Shown here piece by piece: positions 9,151 through 17,215 of a DNA stretch of 64,000 nt. Location of the stretch: assembly GCA_015069135.1 (NCBI GenBank), contig SVJE01000005.1, forward strand, positions 1-64,000, in the 5' to 3' direction. A model generated the notes under the pieces. That model saw only the letters and a program-made list of their open reading frames with translations, had not been told where the DNA came from and made no database searches. The translations under genes were made by a program, and so were the position numbers. This DNA comes from Oscillospiraceae bacterium (GTDB lineage Bacteria; Bacillota; Clostridia; UBA1212; SIG427). Numbering within the stretch: the stretch's first letter is position 1; every line of letters begins with the position of its first letter.

Positions 9151-10811
9151 TACCAAATATATCTGATTTTATTTTCAGCAAATTTTATCATACCTTTATA
9201 TGTTCCCACTCCGGCTCCGACAGCCAGTACAACAGAAATAACAAAAGCCACCGGAAGGGAAATTACTCCAACAGCACTTAACACAGGAGCTATACAAATA
9301 ACAATGGCCCACACCCAGGAAATAAGCATACCGATCACAGAGTTTACATTCTGCTTAATAGCCTCTGCTTCTAACTTCCATATAAGTTTAGGTTTTGCTA
9401 TATCAATCATCATGTTGGAAGCTACCATGAAAAACCCTGCAAAAGCAGCAATCAACGCAGCCAATAAAAGTTCAATCATATCAGGTTTTATAAGCACTGC
9501 CATAATTATAACCATTGGCACTACACATAAAAGGTGCATGGAATAACCTGCTAAAAACCGTCCCTTCATCTGATCTCTTACAGGTACAGGGGCTGTCTTA
9601 ACTATCCAGAATGCAGGGCCTTCTCTTGATATTGTACTGGCCCAGGTGAGATTCAAAGCTGACATAAACAGACATATACCAATTGTCACTGCAAAAAACA
9701 CTCCGTCATAGTTATTAAGAAATCCTACCAATGCTTCTTCTCCGCCTTCAGCTGAAGTTTTGAAAAACACAAAAAACAACATTATAGGTCCCATAACAAT
9801 ATTAAAAAGACCATTAAGAAGATTTACGGGGGATCTTAAAATCAATCGCCACTCCTTAACAAAGAATGCCTTAACAACACTTTTAGTTCCTGCACTTTTG
9901 TATTTTTTATTATCACTTTTACCTGCTGCCGTAGTTTTGCTGACAGTCTTGAAATAAAGTTTGTCGCCGATTATATAAAGAACAACAGCAACAACCATAG
10001 CTACCAAAACAGCGCCTGCAAAATTCAAAACACCTGTTAATCCCGGCACAGTAAGTGCGTTGGTAAGCAGTCCTGCCACCGGTAAAATATACGAAAGTAT
10101 ATTCAATGTTTCCAGTCTGCCTGACATCATAGCCACCAGGTCTGCCCCTATATCAGTCTGGGAACCTCCTGAAGAATTCAGCATCATATTGCCCACTATA
10201 GCAACCACCATAATAATCAATGAAAATATGGTAGTGAAAAGTTCTTTCTTCTTAAATCCTGCACTAAGCATTGTTACCAATAAGGCAATAACCACCGCAA
10301 TAGCCACAGGTATAACAGGATATATAAATATACCTAATATTCCGTAAATCCAATACATTACACCGGCACCGTTAAATATTGCATATACTATAATTGCCGG
10401 TAAAATAATAAAAGCAGAAAAGCCTATTTCGGTTGCATAGAGCGAAATCAGCCGGCTCATGAAAATATAACTACTTTTTACAGGTAAAGATGCTTCGAAC
10501 TCCCAGCTTTTGCCTCCTGCCATCATGCCAAAAGCAGACAAAAGAGAAGTAAACAATATCACAATCTGTCCTGTTGTTATCATGAATCTTGGCATAAGAG
10601 AAGGAAGCCCTGCCATATTTCCGGCAGTTTGCATACCTACTACCATCATAAGGTAAAGGAATAAAAAGCTTGCCAGTACAATGAGAAACAAGAAACCTAT
10701 TCCTATGATACCCAATACGGCTTTAGGGCCTTTTTTCATATAGTTTTTAATCTGACTGATTCCCAGCAAATATTTTAGCTGAAACTTCAGGTAAACCATA
10801 AATTTTTTCAT
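9150..10811 (-). CDS. ABC-2 type transporter permease
   Basis: 553-residue integral membrane protein with roughly 12 to 14 hydrophobic segments in two halves, separated by a soluble region near residues 285-320. It begins three bases after the stop of the ATPase gene, so the pair forms one exporter. The long two-half permease resembles those of large ABC-2 exporters in Clostridia (efflux or lipid/peptide export). The cargo cannot be told from the sequence. No binding protein or membrane-fusion gene is adjacent. Confidence 0.8.
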   Translation of the reverse strand: MKKFMVYLKFQLKYLLGISQIKNYMKKGPKAVLGIIGIGFLFLIVLASFLFLYLMMVVGMQTAGNMAGLPSLMPRFMITTGQIVILFTSLLSAFGMMAGGKSWEFEASLPVKSSYIFMSRLISLYATEIGFSAFIILPAIIVYAIFNGAGVMYWIYGILGIFIYPVIPVAIAVVIALLVTMLSAGFKKKELFTTIFSLIIMVVAIVGNMMLNSSGGSQTDIGADLVAMMSGRLETLNILSYILPVAGLLTNALTVPGLTGVLNFAGAVLVAMVVAVVLYIIGDKLYFKTVSKTTAAGKSDNKKYKSAGTKSVVKAFFVKEWRLILRSPVNLLNGLFNIVMGPIMLFFVFFKTSAEGGEEALVGFLNNYDGVFFAVTIGICLFMSALNLTWASTISREGPAFWIVKTAPVPVRDQMKGRFLAGYSMHLLCVVPMVIIMAVLIKPDMIELLLAALIAAFAGFFMVASNMMIDIAKPKLIWKLEAEAIKQNVNSVIGMLISWVWAIVICIAPVLSAVGVISLPVAFVISVVLAVGAGVGTYKGMIKFAENKIRYIW

Positions 10812-10814
10812 AAA

Positions 10815-11540
10815 TCATTCTCCTGTTACAGAAAGGAATATACTTTCCAAAGAACCGTCCTGGGAAGCCTTTTCTCTTAATTCCTCAATGGTGCCTGTGG
10901 CAACCAACTTGCCATGTGAAATGATTCCGATGCGGTCACAAAGTTTTTCAGCCACTTCTAAAACATGAGTGGAAAAGAAAACTGTATTACCCTTTTTACA
11001 GTGATTTCTCATTTCTTCCTTAAGAAGGTGTGCAGCCCTTGGGTCAAGACCAACCATAGGCTCATCCAGTATCCACACCTCAGGGTCATGTAACAGTGCC
11101 CCCATAACCACAATTTTCTGTCTCATACCGTGAGAATAACTTTTAATCTGATCATTTAAGTTCTCGCTCATTTCAAACATATCGGCATATTTCTTAATGC
11201 GGTCCTGTCTTACCTCTGTGGGAACCTCATATATATCACCTAAAAAGTCCAGATATTCAATACCTGTAAGTCTTTCATAAAGATCAGGAGAATCCGGTAC
11301 ATAACCTACCAGTTTCTTAGCCTCCACAGGATCTTCAATCATATCTTCTCCGTTAATAACAACAGACCCGCTGTCAGGAGGAATAATACCTGTCAGCATT
11401 TTTATAGTGGTACTCTTACCTGCACCATTAGGACCAATGAAACCAAAAATTTCACCATCATTTACGAATAAATCCAAATCATCAACTGCAGGCTTTCCGC
11501 CTTTAGAATATGTCTTGCTGAGACCGGTAATTGAAATCAT
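10815..11540 (-). CDS. ABC transporter ATP-binding protein
   Basis: 241-residue cytoplasmic ATPase with Walker A GPNGAGKST (near 38-46), signature YSHGMRQK (near 138), Walker B VWILDEP and H-loop STHV. It resembles the CcmA/drug-export class of single-domain ATPases that pair with ABC-2 permeases. The ribosome site AAAGGAGG is near perfect. It precedes the permease gene in a two-gene operon, with AT-rich promoter sequence upstream shared with divergent hisA. Confidence 0.93.
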   Translation of the reverse strand: MISITGLSKTYSKGGKPAVDDLDLFVNDGEIFGFIGPNGAGKSTTIKMLTGIIPPDSGSVVINGEDMIEDPVEAKKLVGYVPDSPDLYERLTGIEYLDFLGDIYEVPTEVRQDRIKKYADMFEMSENLNDQIKSYSHGMRQKIVVMGALLHDPEVWILDEPMVGLDPRAAHLLKEEMRNHCKKGNTVFFSTHVLEVAEKLCDRIGIISHGKLVATGTIEELREKASQDGSLESIFLSVTGE

Positions 11541-11562
11541 AAAAATCCTCCTTTAATCGGAC

Positions 11563-11591
11563 TTGTAAAAAATTAGTATTAACAATATAAT
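11563..11591 (+). promoter_or_regulatory. Promoter of hisA
   Basis: TTGTAA (11563-11568), a 17-bp spacer and TATAAT (11586-11591) lie 35 bp before the hisA start. The TATAATTATA core reads similarly on both strands, so the divergent ABC operon may use it as well. Confidence 0.65.
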
Positions 11592-11626
11592 TATACCATA
11601 TTCTGTGAAGTTAGAAAGGCTTATTT

Positions 11627-12379
11627 ATGAAATTCAGACCCTGTATTGATATACATAACGGAAAAGTTAAACAAATTGTAGGCGGCACATTAAGCGATGA
11701 CGGTGTCAAAGAGAACTTTGTGTCCTCCAAGGACAGTTCCTACTACGCAGAACTTTTTAAAAAAGACAAGCTTACAGGTGGTCATATTATAATGCTGGAC
11801 AGAAGCCCTGAAACAAAAGAAGCTGCACTTTCCGCCCTTAAGGCTTACCCTTCCGGTATGCAAATCGGTGGTGGTATAAACGATACAAATTGCTTAGAAT
11901 ATCTCGAAGCCGGTGCTTCTCACATAATAGTTACATCATATATATTTTCAGACGGTAAAATAAATCAGGAGAACCTTAACAAGCTTTGCTCACTTTGCGG
12001 TAAAGGCCGCATCGTTTTAGACTTAAGCTGTAAAGGAACTCCTGACGGTAAATACATTATTGCCACAGATCGTTGGCAGAAGCTTACTGACACAGAGCTT
12101 ACCCCTGCTGTACTGGAAGAACTTTCTTCAAAATGCGGTGAGTTTCTGGTTCACGCAGTAAACGCGGAAGGCTTGAAGGCGGGTATAGACCCTACTCTTG
12201 TTAAGCTCCTGTCCCACTCACCTCTCCCTGTAACTTATGCAGGCGGTATCGGTAAAATGTCCGATATTTCAGAAATTGAAACTCTTGGTAAAGGCAAAGT
12301 TGACTTTACTGTGGGCAGTGCTCTGGATTTATTTGGGGGATATCTTCCTTATGAGGAGTTTTTGGAATTCTGTCTCTAA
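11627..12379 (+). CDS. hisA: HisA, eukaryotic-type (ProFAR isomerase)
   Basis: 250 residues, TIM barrel. The enzyme isomerises ProFAR to PRFAR in histidine synthesis. The sequence follows the fungal/plant HIS6 type, not the usual bacterial HisA: IDIHNGKVKQIVGGTL at the N terminus, QIGGGINDTNCLEYLEAG in the middle, DLSCKGTPDGK, and YAGGIGKMSD followed by GKVDFTVGSALDLFGG at the end. Catalytic aspartates are expected at D8 (first strand) and D134 (RIVLDLSCK). No other his gene is adjacent, so it is an orphan with its own promoter. Its 3' end overlaps by 74 bp the 3' end of the convergent membrane-protein gene. Confidence 0.9.
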   Translation: MKFRPCIDIHNGKVKQIVGGTLSDDGVKENFVSSKDSSYYAELFKKDKLTGGHIIMLDRSPETKEAALSALKAYPSGMQIGGGINDTNCLEYLEAGASHIIVTSYIFSDGKINQENLNKLCSLCGKGRIVLDLSCKGTPDGKYIIATDRWQKLTDTELTPAVLEELSSKCGEFLVHAVNAEGLKAGIDPTLVKLLSHSPLPVTYAGGIGKMSDISEIETLGKGKVDFTVGSALDLFGGYLPYEEFLEFCL

Positions 12380-13229
12380 TTAGACCTGATAATGATCCTA
12401 TCGCAAAAAGAACATACGCTATCAGTCTTATATATCCGCTGCCAAATTTGTAATCAAATATATAATTATAGCAAAGAGTCATAGCAACTACGCCTATCCC
12501 CGCTACTGACAAACAAAAAATCATGAATAATGATGTTACAGGCTTTATGCCCTTTTTGTTTCTTACAAATATCATAATAGTAAAAATAGAAAACAACAGA
12601 CAAATCAAAATATCTGTAAAAAATATCAGTCTTTCAGCGGGTAAAGAACCACCATCGAAAAGATACGGATATGTTATCTGATCTGCCCTACCAACACAAT
12701 TTAACGCAGTAGCAACGCCCCTTAAAACACCACCTGATATCAAGAAGAGACCATTTCCCTTTGGGGCGGTGTCTTTATAATCTTTATTAAAGCACACCAA
12801 AAAACCTACTAAAATCAATATACTTCCTGCAAAGTGTGGTAAAAACTCTTTTATAAAATCAATAAATAAAATAACACGCCGGTGAGATGTTGCCAAAAAG
12901 TACAAATCCACATATAAACAAGAAAAAATAACATAAAACATATACCCGATACCTAAAGAGGCAATAATTATAAAAGTAAAACTAATGCTGGCGGGTATTT
13001 TGCTTTTTTTGTATTTTGCCAAGATTATTCCCAAAAAAGACAGATATGTAATACACACCGTCAAAACCACAGTAATAAAGACAATGTTAAATGTTTTACC
13101 ACTTACTCCATCAAGGTGGAAGCTAGTAAATACATAGTTAAAATCCCGTATATCACTCAGCATCCACAAAAAACCAACAACTGAAAATATACCACCTGTT
13201 AAAATAAGTTTATCTGCATATCTCTTCAC
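12306..13229 (-). CDS. Multi-pass membrane protein of unknown function
   Basis: About 307 residues with some eight hydrophobic segments; family not recognised. I choose the GTG at 13229 because AGAGGAG lies 8 bp upstream; an upstream TTG would add 17 residues without a ribosome site. The hydrophilic tail (about 25 residues, rich in P, K and H) is encoded opposite the 3' end of hisA, which suggests that the reading frame has run into its neighbour. A second small membrane protein gene follows upstream; the two may be distant paralogues, since both have Met-Lys starts and alternating glycine-rich helices. Confidence 0.6.
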   Translation of the reverse strand: MKRYADKLILTGGIFSVVGFLWMLSDIRDFNYVFTSFHLDGVSGKTFNIVFITVVLTVCITYLSFLGIILAKYKKSKIPASISFTFIIIASLGIGYMFYVIFSCLYVDLYFLATSHRRVILFIDFIKEFLPHFAGSILILVGFLVCFNKDYKDTAPKGNGLFLISGGVLRGVATALNCVGRADQITYPYLFDGGSLPAERLIFFTDILICLLFSIFTIMIFVRNKKGIKPVTSLFMIFCLSVAGIGVVAMTLCYNYIFDYKFGSGYIRLIAYVLFAIGSLSGLIRDRIPKTPHKEDIPQINPEHCPQ

Positions 13230-13337
13230 AATCTTACTCCTCTCTATTATTTTTTCTATCCATAAAACATTTCGAATCAAAACCTGTAATAATATTATAT
13301 CATATATTTTTTATGTAAATATTTGCCAGAAAAGGCC

Positions 13338-13365
13338 AAAAGAGGCCGGCCCTAAAGCCAGCCTC
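13338..13365 (-). terminator. Terminator of the 165-residue membrane protein gene
   Basis: On the minus strand GAGGCTGGC, loop TTTAGG, GCCGGCCTC (one G-U pair) is followed by TTTT. Confidence 0.75.
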
Positions 13366-13423
13366 CTGTTCTTTTTACTGTTGCTTAATAAGCACTTTAT
13401 AAATTGTAACTCTCTTTATTTTT

Positions 13424-13921
13424 CTATTCTTCCTTTATTTTTCTTTGCTTATTAATAATCATACAACATACACCAATAACAATAAATATACATCCTAAAG
13501 CTTTAGCAAAAGCCCCTGTATATACATAACTTCTGAGTATTTCAAAACCAAGGTCCGGGTATAAGGAGTCTGCATAAGCTATAGTTCTTATAGATATTGT
13601 TGTAGCCAGATTGCTTACAACGTCATGTATCTGCATAGAAGATATAATTACTATAATAAGCTCTATAATTCCTGACGGTTTTCCTTTACGACTTTTATTT
13701 AAAGCAATTACAGTAAAAGCTATCACCACTCCGCCAATCAGCAATATCAAAGCGGCATTCACTATTGCCTTAATAATATATTTATCAGCGGTATAGAAAT
13801 CTTCAGGATACTCACCAAAAGCAGAAACGAATCCAAATACGGTATATATCACACCACCAATATACCCTATAACAAATAATATAAGACCTATCAACGTCAG
13901 AACAGTACCGGCTTTCTTCAT
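13424..13921 (-). CDS. Small four-helix membrane protein, unknown
   Basis: 165 residues with four hydrophobic segments (near 5-30, 45-70, 80-105 and 135-158) and a basic tail KQRKIKEE. No family recognised. The ribosome site is GGAGGC before the ATG. It is monocistronic by its own downstream terminator. No functional clue from neighbours. Confidence 0.65.
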   Translation of the reverse strand: MKKAGTVLTLIGLILFVIGYIGGVIYTVFGFVSAFGEYPEDFYTADKYIIKAIVNAALILLIGGVVIAFTVIALNKSRKGKPSGIIELIIVIISSMQIHDVVSNLATTISIRTIAYADSLYPDLGFEILRSYVYTGAFAKALGCIFIVIGVCCMIINKQRKIKEE

Positions 13922-14014
13922 TTTTTGCCTCCTTGGCTACGTTTTATCTGATTTCATTATACATAACATATTTTACTATGTAAACAAACTCACCGAAATC
14001 TCTATCAAACGGAC

Positions 14015-14049
14015 AAAAGGCTGCACGGAATATACCCAAGCAGCCTTTT
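14015..14049 (-). terminator. Terminator of the cobalamin-uptake unit
   Basis: AAAAGGCTGC and GCAGCCTTTT form a 10-bp stem just downstream of the S-component gene; the T-run is short. Confidence 0.7.
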
Positions 14050-14064
14050 GATACATTGTACATT

Positions 14065-14577
14065 TTATCTTGCTAATTTTTCCGCTTTTTTAAGAACAGT
14101 TATCACCGGCACTATCAGAAGCCCTAAACAGAAGTTACTGATTCCATGTGTCAGATCAAATGACAAACCTGCAATTATCCAGGCAATCATACCTTCCCAA
14201 CTAAGTCCGAAAAAAAGAGCCTGTGCCGGTGCATACAAAGTACCATAAGCAAAGCCGTGAATGGCACATACACACATGTACACTACAGGCTGGATTTTTA
14301 CAGGAAGAGATTTGGGAATCAACATAGTCATACCCCAAAGAACAAACCATATGTACAAATTGGGAAGCCACCAGATGTCAAACCCTGCATAAAGTCCCAG
14401 CAGAAAAATATATACTGAAATAGGATAAATAGCCTTTTGCCTGTATACAACTGTGAATGCAATAATAAATACACCTATAAGATGAATATTAGGAAGAGCT
14501 TCCATAGCAAGTTTAGAACCAAACATCATGGCTCCCAGCATAGCAAAAATGGCTATTTCTTTAATATTAAGCTTCAT
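14065..14577 (-). CDS. ECF transporter S component, probable cobalamin specificity
   Basis: About 170 residues with five to six membrane segments and the ECF S-component pattern: N-terminal EIAIFAMLGAMMFGSKLAME contains the alanine-rich first helix that contacts the energy-coupling module. It belongs with the preceding DUF4430 lipoprotein and the cobalamin riboswitch upstream, so cobalamin or a corrinoid is the likely substrate (inference from context). No EcfA/EcfT genes are adjacent, as is usual for group II ECF systems with a shared module. The ATG at 14577 is preferred over an upstream start that would overlap the lipoprotein gene. Confidence 0.8.
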   Translation of the reverse strand: MKLNIKEIAIFAMLGAMMFGSKLAMEALPNIHLIGVFIIAFTVVYRQKAIYPISVYIFLLGLYAGFDIWWLPNLYIWFVLWGMTMLIPKSLPVKIQPVVYMCVCAIHGFAYGTLYAPAQALFFGLSWEGMIAWIIAGLSFDLTHGISNFCLGLLIVPVITVLKKAEKLAR

Positions 14578-14578
14578 A

Positions 14579-15037
14579 TTATTCGACCTTGAAAGAATAT
14601 ACTTTGCCTTCCTCAATTTCTGTAGTGTCTACACCGGACATAGCGTACTCGCCATCCACATAGAAAGCCCAGTATTTTCCGTCTTTATCATAGTCAACTG
14701 TAATACCGTTTACAGTCTTTACATAAAGACCATAAGCGCCATCTTCTCCGGCAATCAATTCAAGCTCCAAAAGAGCCTCTCCCACAGTAGTTTTTTCAGT
14801 GTTGATAATAAACTTTGTTTCTTTACCTTCTCCGTCTGTTACTGTGAAGTCAAACTTTTTACTGCCTTTACCAAGTTCAGTTACTTCACTTTCGGGAGCT
14901 TCCGTAGCTGATGCAGTAGGTGCTGCAGTAGGATTTACTTTGTTGTCATCACAACCTGTTGTAGAAAGTGCCATAGCCGCAATAAGCACAATACAAAGGA
15001 TGAGAGACAACGCTTTTAATAAACGTGTCTTTTTCAT
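14579..15037 (-). CDS. DUF4430 lipoprotein (transcobalamin-like domain)
   Basis: About 152 residues. The N terminus is a lipoprotein signal (basic MKKTRLLK, hydrophobic core, STTGC with the lipidated Cys), followed by a Thr/Ala/Pro/Ser linker. The C-terminal 80 residues match DUF4430, related to the C-terminal domain of transcobalamin/intrinsic factor: DGKYWAFYVDGEYAMSGVD is the typical motif. I infer a surface corrinoid-binding protein that delivers to the S component encoded 1 bp downstream. Ribosome site AAGGAG is 9 bp before the ATG. Expression is expected to be shut by cobalamin through the leader. Confidence 0.85.
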   Translation of the reverse strand: MKKTRLLKALSLILCIVLIAAMALSTTGCDDNKVNPTAAPTASATEAPESEVTELGKGSKKFDFTVTDGEGKETKFIINTEKTTVGEALLELELIAGEDGAYGLYVKTVNGITVDYDKDGKYWAFYVDGEYAMSGVDTTEIEEGKVYSFKVE

Positions 15038-15129
15038 AATTGTATTCTCCTTAAAAATATATTTCCTCTTATCAAAACTCGGCACTCGCAAGTTACATAA
15101 ACACCAAGAGGTTTTTATCTGTAAAATAT

Positions 15130-15300
15130 TTCGACTAAAGCGCGAAGCTTCTCCGCCTTCTCAGAGTATAAACTCCAATGGCTCTTTCCCCGATTTGCGG
15201 CATCAGGTAGGAAAAGCTCTGTAAAATGCACCACACGGCGACGGGCTCGTACAGGATTCTCACCTGTTTCCTTTACAGACCTTATGAATATATCACTTCA
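15130..15300 (-). ncRNA. Cobalamin riboswitch (leader of DUF4430/ECF unit)
   Basis: Read on the minus strand, the leader contains AAGGAAACAGGTGAGAATCC, then the core GCCCGTCGCCGTG, and later a B12-box-like CTGAGAAGGCGG. This order fits the cobalamin element (GGAA-GGTG-AATCC core). A stem CTGTAAA/TTTACAG brackets part of it. The precise borders are uncertain. The position, 95 bp upstream of a DUF4430-ECF pair, agrees with a corrinoid sensor. Confidence 0.85.
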
Positions 15301-15400
15301 GGCAAATTTTTTCAACACGTTTTCTCCTTTAACGCTACATAGTGATTTCTGTAATAAATGTCTTGGATATACTAAAATTAAACTTAATCTATATTCTGTT

Positions 15401-15437
15401 AAAATAAAAATGACGAAGTGCTTGTCGTAACACTTCG
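15401..15437 (-). terminator. Terminator downstream of the AbiF-like gene
   Basis: On the minus strand CGAAGTG, a 10-nt loop and CACTTCG are followed by a T-rich run. A second hairpin (CCTAACC at 15445-15451 with GGTTAGG at 15472-15478, with an inner AGCAT/ATGCT stem) lies between it and the gene. Confidence 0.75.
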
Positions 15438-15511
15438 CCGAAAGCCTAACCGGTTTGAGCATAGAATGCTTGGTTAGGTCTGCCTTAATATTTTATGTAA
15501 TACAACTGATT

Positions 15512-16420
15512 TTAAACACTCAGATGTGCTTTCCAATCTGTTGGAAGATTCATTGCGGTAAGACTGATTATGCCGTTATTTTTTTGTATCAGTTTATCAA
15601 ATGCATCTACAAACACTGTCCACTCTTCATCGGAGGATCTCAAATATTTCATTGCCAGCAAAATTTGATATAATCCATTATGCGCTGGCGAAGGTGTTAT
15701 TTTATCCACCTCAAGAATTTCCGGTGTTGTATGTATAGTTCTATTATAAATTCTGGAATTATGAGCACACATATTACGCAACACCGAAATGCCTTGTATC
15801 CACGACGTAAGCATTTTTTGTGATGGATTTACCAAATTTCCTTTTTGGGATTTGTACCGATAATTAGTTGCCAATATAGAATACGAACTTCCTGTACCTG
15901 TCTTCAAATTTTTAATTATCTTTGATAATGTACCAAAAGAAAGAACTTCAACAACTGCCCATACAGGCACCTCACCATCATGATTATTAAAGTTATGTTT
16001 GATAAACACATCATTAGAACGCGCAATTTCTGACGCAACTGTAGACATATTCTGCCAATACAGTTTTTTCTCTTTAAAAATCGATGAATCCTGTAAGACG
16101 AGTGGTTCTCCGTGTATAAGTAACGATTCCACTAATCGCACACGCAAAGCTACCTCAATCTTAGAAATCATTGAAAAAATCAAAAAAGATAAATCCTGAT
16201 CAAATTGGTACAATCTTAAAACATCTTCAAACTTTGTTCCCGGAATATATTTTTTTGCAGCATTATCATATAAATGAAAAGAATACCCACGCAAACGATA
16301 AAACCCAACCGTCTTTAATACCTTTTCTACATCTGCACGAGAAGTAATTGCCATCCCCGCATCAATATATGATTGCGCCTGCTGTGATAGTGTTAATATT
16401 TGCTTAGGATATTGATACAT
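15512..16420 (-). CDS. AbiF/AbiD-like HEPN protein (Abi_2 family)
   Basis: 302 residues of the Abi_2 family, first known from lactococcal phage-abortive-infection proteins. The N-terminal half has GFYRLRGYSFHLY near 39-51 and helical KIEVALRVRLV near 86-97. The RNase-type HEPN motif R-x4-H is visible as RNMCAH (R215, H220). The likely role is an RNA-cutting toxin in phage defence. Start: an ATG 12 bp upstream lacks a ribosome site, whereas the ATG at 16420 has GGAG 7 bp upstream. It is preceded by its own strong promoter and a short structured RNA with a terminator, so the toxin would be expressed by readthrough. Monocistronic, with hairpins downstream. The toxin role is an inference from family and layout. 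Confidence 0.85.
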   Translation of the reverse strand: MYQYPKQILTLSQQAQSYIDAGMAITSRADVEKVLKTVGFYRLRGYSFHLYDNAAKKYIPGTKFEDVLRLYQFDQDLSFLIFSMISKIEVALRVRLVESLLIHGEPLVLQDSSIFKEKKLYWQNMSTVASEIARSNDVFIKHNFNNHDGEVPVWAVVEVLSFGTLSKIIKNLKTGTGSSYSILATNYRYKSQKGNLVNPSQKMLTSWIQGISVLRNMCAHNSRIYNRTIHTTPEILEVDKITPSPAHNGLYQILLAMKYLRSSDEEWTVFVDAFDKLIQKNNGIISLTAMNLPTDWKAHLSV

Positions 16421-16437
16421 AAAACACTCCATAAACG

Positions 16438-16490
16438 AAAAAGTCCCACCGGGTTGCGCATGAAAAAATCAGAGGCGTGGTGGGTTCTGT
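16438..16490 (-). ncRNA. Small pseudoknot-capable RNA upstream of the AbiF-like gene
   Basis: Transcribed from the promoter at 16498-16525, the RNA would start near 16490. On the minus strand CAGA (16486-16489) can pair with TCTG (16470-16473), and CCCACC in that loop (16479-16484) with GGTGGG (16445-16450), giving an H-type pseudoknot; the second pairing alone, followed by TTTTT, is a terminator. Such promoter-RNA-terminator-toxin order resembles type III toxin-antitoxin loci. I recall that structured RNAs next to abiF genes have been reported, but cannot check whether this is the same element. Confidence 0.7.
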
Positions 16491-16497
16491 TACAATC

Positions 16498-16525
16498 ATT
16501 ATACAACTTTTATTTTGGCTGTCAA
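16498..16525 (-). promoter_or_regulatory. Promoter of the AbiF-associated RNA
   Basis: TTGACA (16520-16525) and TATAAT (16498-16503) on the minus strand, both perfect sigma-A consensus, with a 16-bp spacer. It lies between the HAD gene end and the AbiF-like gene. Confidence 0.85.
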
Positions 16526-16576
16526 GATTCCTTTTTCAGAATATAATACAGAGTTACTTATTCCGCTAAACTCATC

Positions 16577-17215
16577 TCACATCATCTCTGCAAAATCAAA
16601 TATGTATCTATCAGCCAACTTTTCAAGAGCGTCTCTATCACAGGAGCATCTTGCATCAGCAACTGCCACAGCATACATGCCGGCGGCCTTAGCCCCTTGT
16701 ATTCCCGCTATAATATCTTCAAAAACAACACAATCACAAGGTTCTACTTCCATTTGTTCTGCCGCTGCCATATATACTTTTGGAGAGGATTTTTCCAATT
16801 TCATTTCTCCATTGGATATAAAGGCATCAAATAATTCATAAATGCCATGTTTCTTAAGTACAGGCACGTATAAATCCGGAAACAGTGCAGTAGCAATGGA
16901 TAGTTTCACACCGTTATTCTTAAGCCATTCCAGATATTCCTTAGCATGGGGTTTTAATGGAATACTTGTCATATAGGCCTCACGAACCATATTGTTCCAA
17001 ATATCAATTAGCTGTTCAGGAGTTTCAGATAACCCCAAAAGCTCAATGGTATATTCTGCAGTTTTCCAGGAACCTAACTGGGCAACCTTCGTGCTATAGT
17101 CCTCAGGCATTTCCCGACCATAGGCCTTGAAGAAGTCCACATCCACCTGATACCAGACACCCATGGAATCCAACAAAGTTCCGTCTATATCAAAAATTGC
17201 ACCCTTAAATTCCAT
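16577..17215 (-). CDS. HAD-superfamily hydrolase (beta-phosphoglucomutase-like)
   Basis: 212 residues. HAD motif I is DIDGTLLDS (D9, D11), motif II SIATA near 105, motif III with Lys in LEKSSPKVY and motif IV VVFEDIIAGI. A four-helix cap follows motif I, as in the beta-phosphoglucomutase/phosphatase group. Specific substrate unknown; many relatives are sugar-phosphate phosphatases. It overlaps the end of thiN by 11 bp, and is the last gene of the aromatic-catabolism operon. Confidence 0.85.
   Translation of the reverse strand: MEFKGAIFDIDGTLLDSMGVWYQVDVDFFKAYGREMPEDYSTKVAQLGSWKTAEYTIELLGLSETPEQLIDIWNNMVREAYMTSIPLKPHAKEYLEWLKNNGVKLSIATALFPDLYVPVLKKHGIYELFDAFISNGEMKLEKSSPKVYMAAAEQMEVEPCDCVVFEDIIAGIQGAKAAGMYAVAVADARCSCDRDALEKLADRYIFDFAEMM

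Noticed and set aside
13231..13337. Gene between the two small membrane-protein genes
   Set aside because: Only AT-rich sequence and the terminator of the next gene are seen.
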